DNA from: Bacteroidales bacterium
Lineage (GTDB): Bacteria > Bacteroidota > Bacteroidia > Bacteroidales > DYOH01
NCBI GenBank assembly: GCA_030632545.1
Contig: DAOVUO010000218.1
Span: 1-5,438 of the forward strand
Length of the DNA: 5,438 nucleotides
Reading direction: 5' to 3'
Shown: in pieces, positions 5,226 through 5,438 of the stretch
How positions within the stretch are numbered: the stretch's first letter is position 1
Layout of the letters: the number at the start of each line of letters is the position of its first letter
The notes under the pieces: model-generated
The model's database searches: none
Told to the model about the DNA's origin: nothing
Seen by the model: the letters and a program-made list of their open reading frames with translations, nothing else
Program-made: the position numbers and the translations under genes

Positions 5226-5438
5226 ATGACTAAAATTAAATCAATTTTACTTTTTATAGCCATTACAGCCATTGGTACTACTGCGCGCAAATTACACACT
5301 CGGTTTACACAGGTTGGGGAATGGGAACAAACTTAGGTGGTGAGGCCGGATTTGGTGTCGAAATTATGTATAAAAACATATCACTTAATACGGCTATTGG
5401 CACTTGGCTTGGTGAATTTCCTGAGCACACTGGCGATA
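5226..5438 (+). pseudogene. Exported, probably outer-membrane protein; 5' part with frameshift, runs off the window
   Basis: The ATG at 5226 opens a clean signal peptide (MTKIKSILLFIAITAIGTTA), but the frame then reads RKLHTRF... and stops at TAG (5334-5336). In the frame that starts at 5285 an uninterrupted reading continues to the window edge: AQITHSVYTGWGMGTNLGGE, then a Gly/Tyr-rich alternating pattern including FGVEIMY and GTWLGEFPEHTGD. Removing one GC from the GCGCGC tract at 5283-5288 joins the two as ...IGTTA|QITHS, a normal signal-peptidase I site followed by Gln as is common in Bacteroidota. So the gene probably has a 2-base slippage expansion, or the window has a sequence error. 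The mature part looks like the start of a beta-barrel or similar envelope protein; the family is not recognised. Starts further upstream in this frame are less likely because the signal peptide begins at 5226. Confidence 0.6.

Overview
The window looks like a piece of a Bacteroidota chromosome, order undetermined. The evidence is a secreted CotH-domain protein ending in a type A Type IX secretion (T9SS) sorting domain, signal peptides cleaved just before Gln, AT-rich DNA, start codons without clear Shine-Dalgarno sequences, and a degenerate intergenic repeat cluster next to a GIY-YIG nuclease gene tail. I see no tRNA, rRNA, CRISPR array or complete insertion sequence.

Layout: (1) 1-63 is the C-terminal tail of a GIY-YIG nuclease-like gene. 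(2) 64-355 holds no credible gene. It contains degenerate copies of a GATTGCTTCG..CCTCGCAATGACG repeat and three copies of a small CCCGA/TCGGG hairpin element, one of which sits inside a copy of the first repeat. (3) 356-3709 is a probable two-gene operon: a secreted CotH-fold protein (356-2569), then, 9 bases later, a membrane-anchored metallo-beta-lactamase-fold hydrolase of the NAPE-PLD/RomA type (2579-3709) with all seven expected metal ligands. (4) 3710-3910 is intergenic and holds a perfect 22-bp palindrome plus an inverted repeat just ahead of the next operon. (5) 3911-5106 is a tight, visibly more AT-rich three-gene operon: HEPN-domain protein, a 124-aa protein I do not recognise, and a SecB-like chaperone. 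(6) 5107-5438 has a short spacer, then the start of a gene for an exported, probably outer-membrane protein whose frame is broken by two bases in a GCGCGC tract immediately after the signal peptide. It runs off the window.

The most interesting part is the HEPN / unknown / SecB-like operon. SecB-like chaperones outside Proteobacteria are often the third component of toxin-antitoxin-chaperone (TAC) systems, where the chaperone protects an unstable antitoxin. Here a HEPN protein would be the toxin and the 124-aa protein the antitoxin. That protein ends in NFAIAA, which resembles an ssrA-type ClpXP degron and fits a chaperone-guarded antitoxin. The operon is bracketed by short direct repeats (TTGTAAGTCT and TGGTGCAT, in different order on the two sides), which may mark mobility or regulation. 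The TAC interpretation is inference from gene content and motifs and has not been tested.
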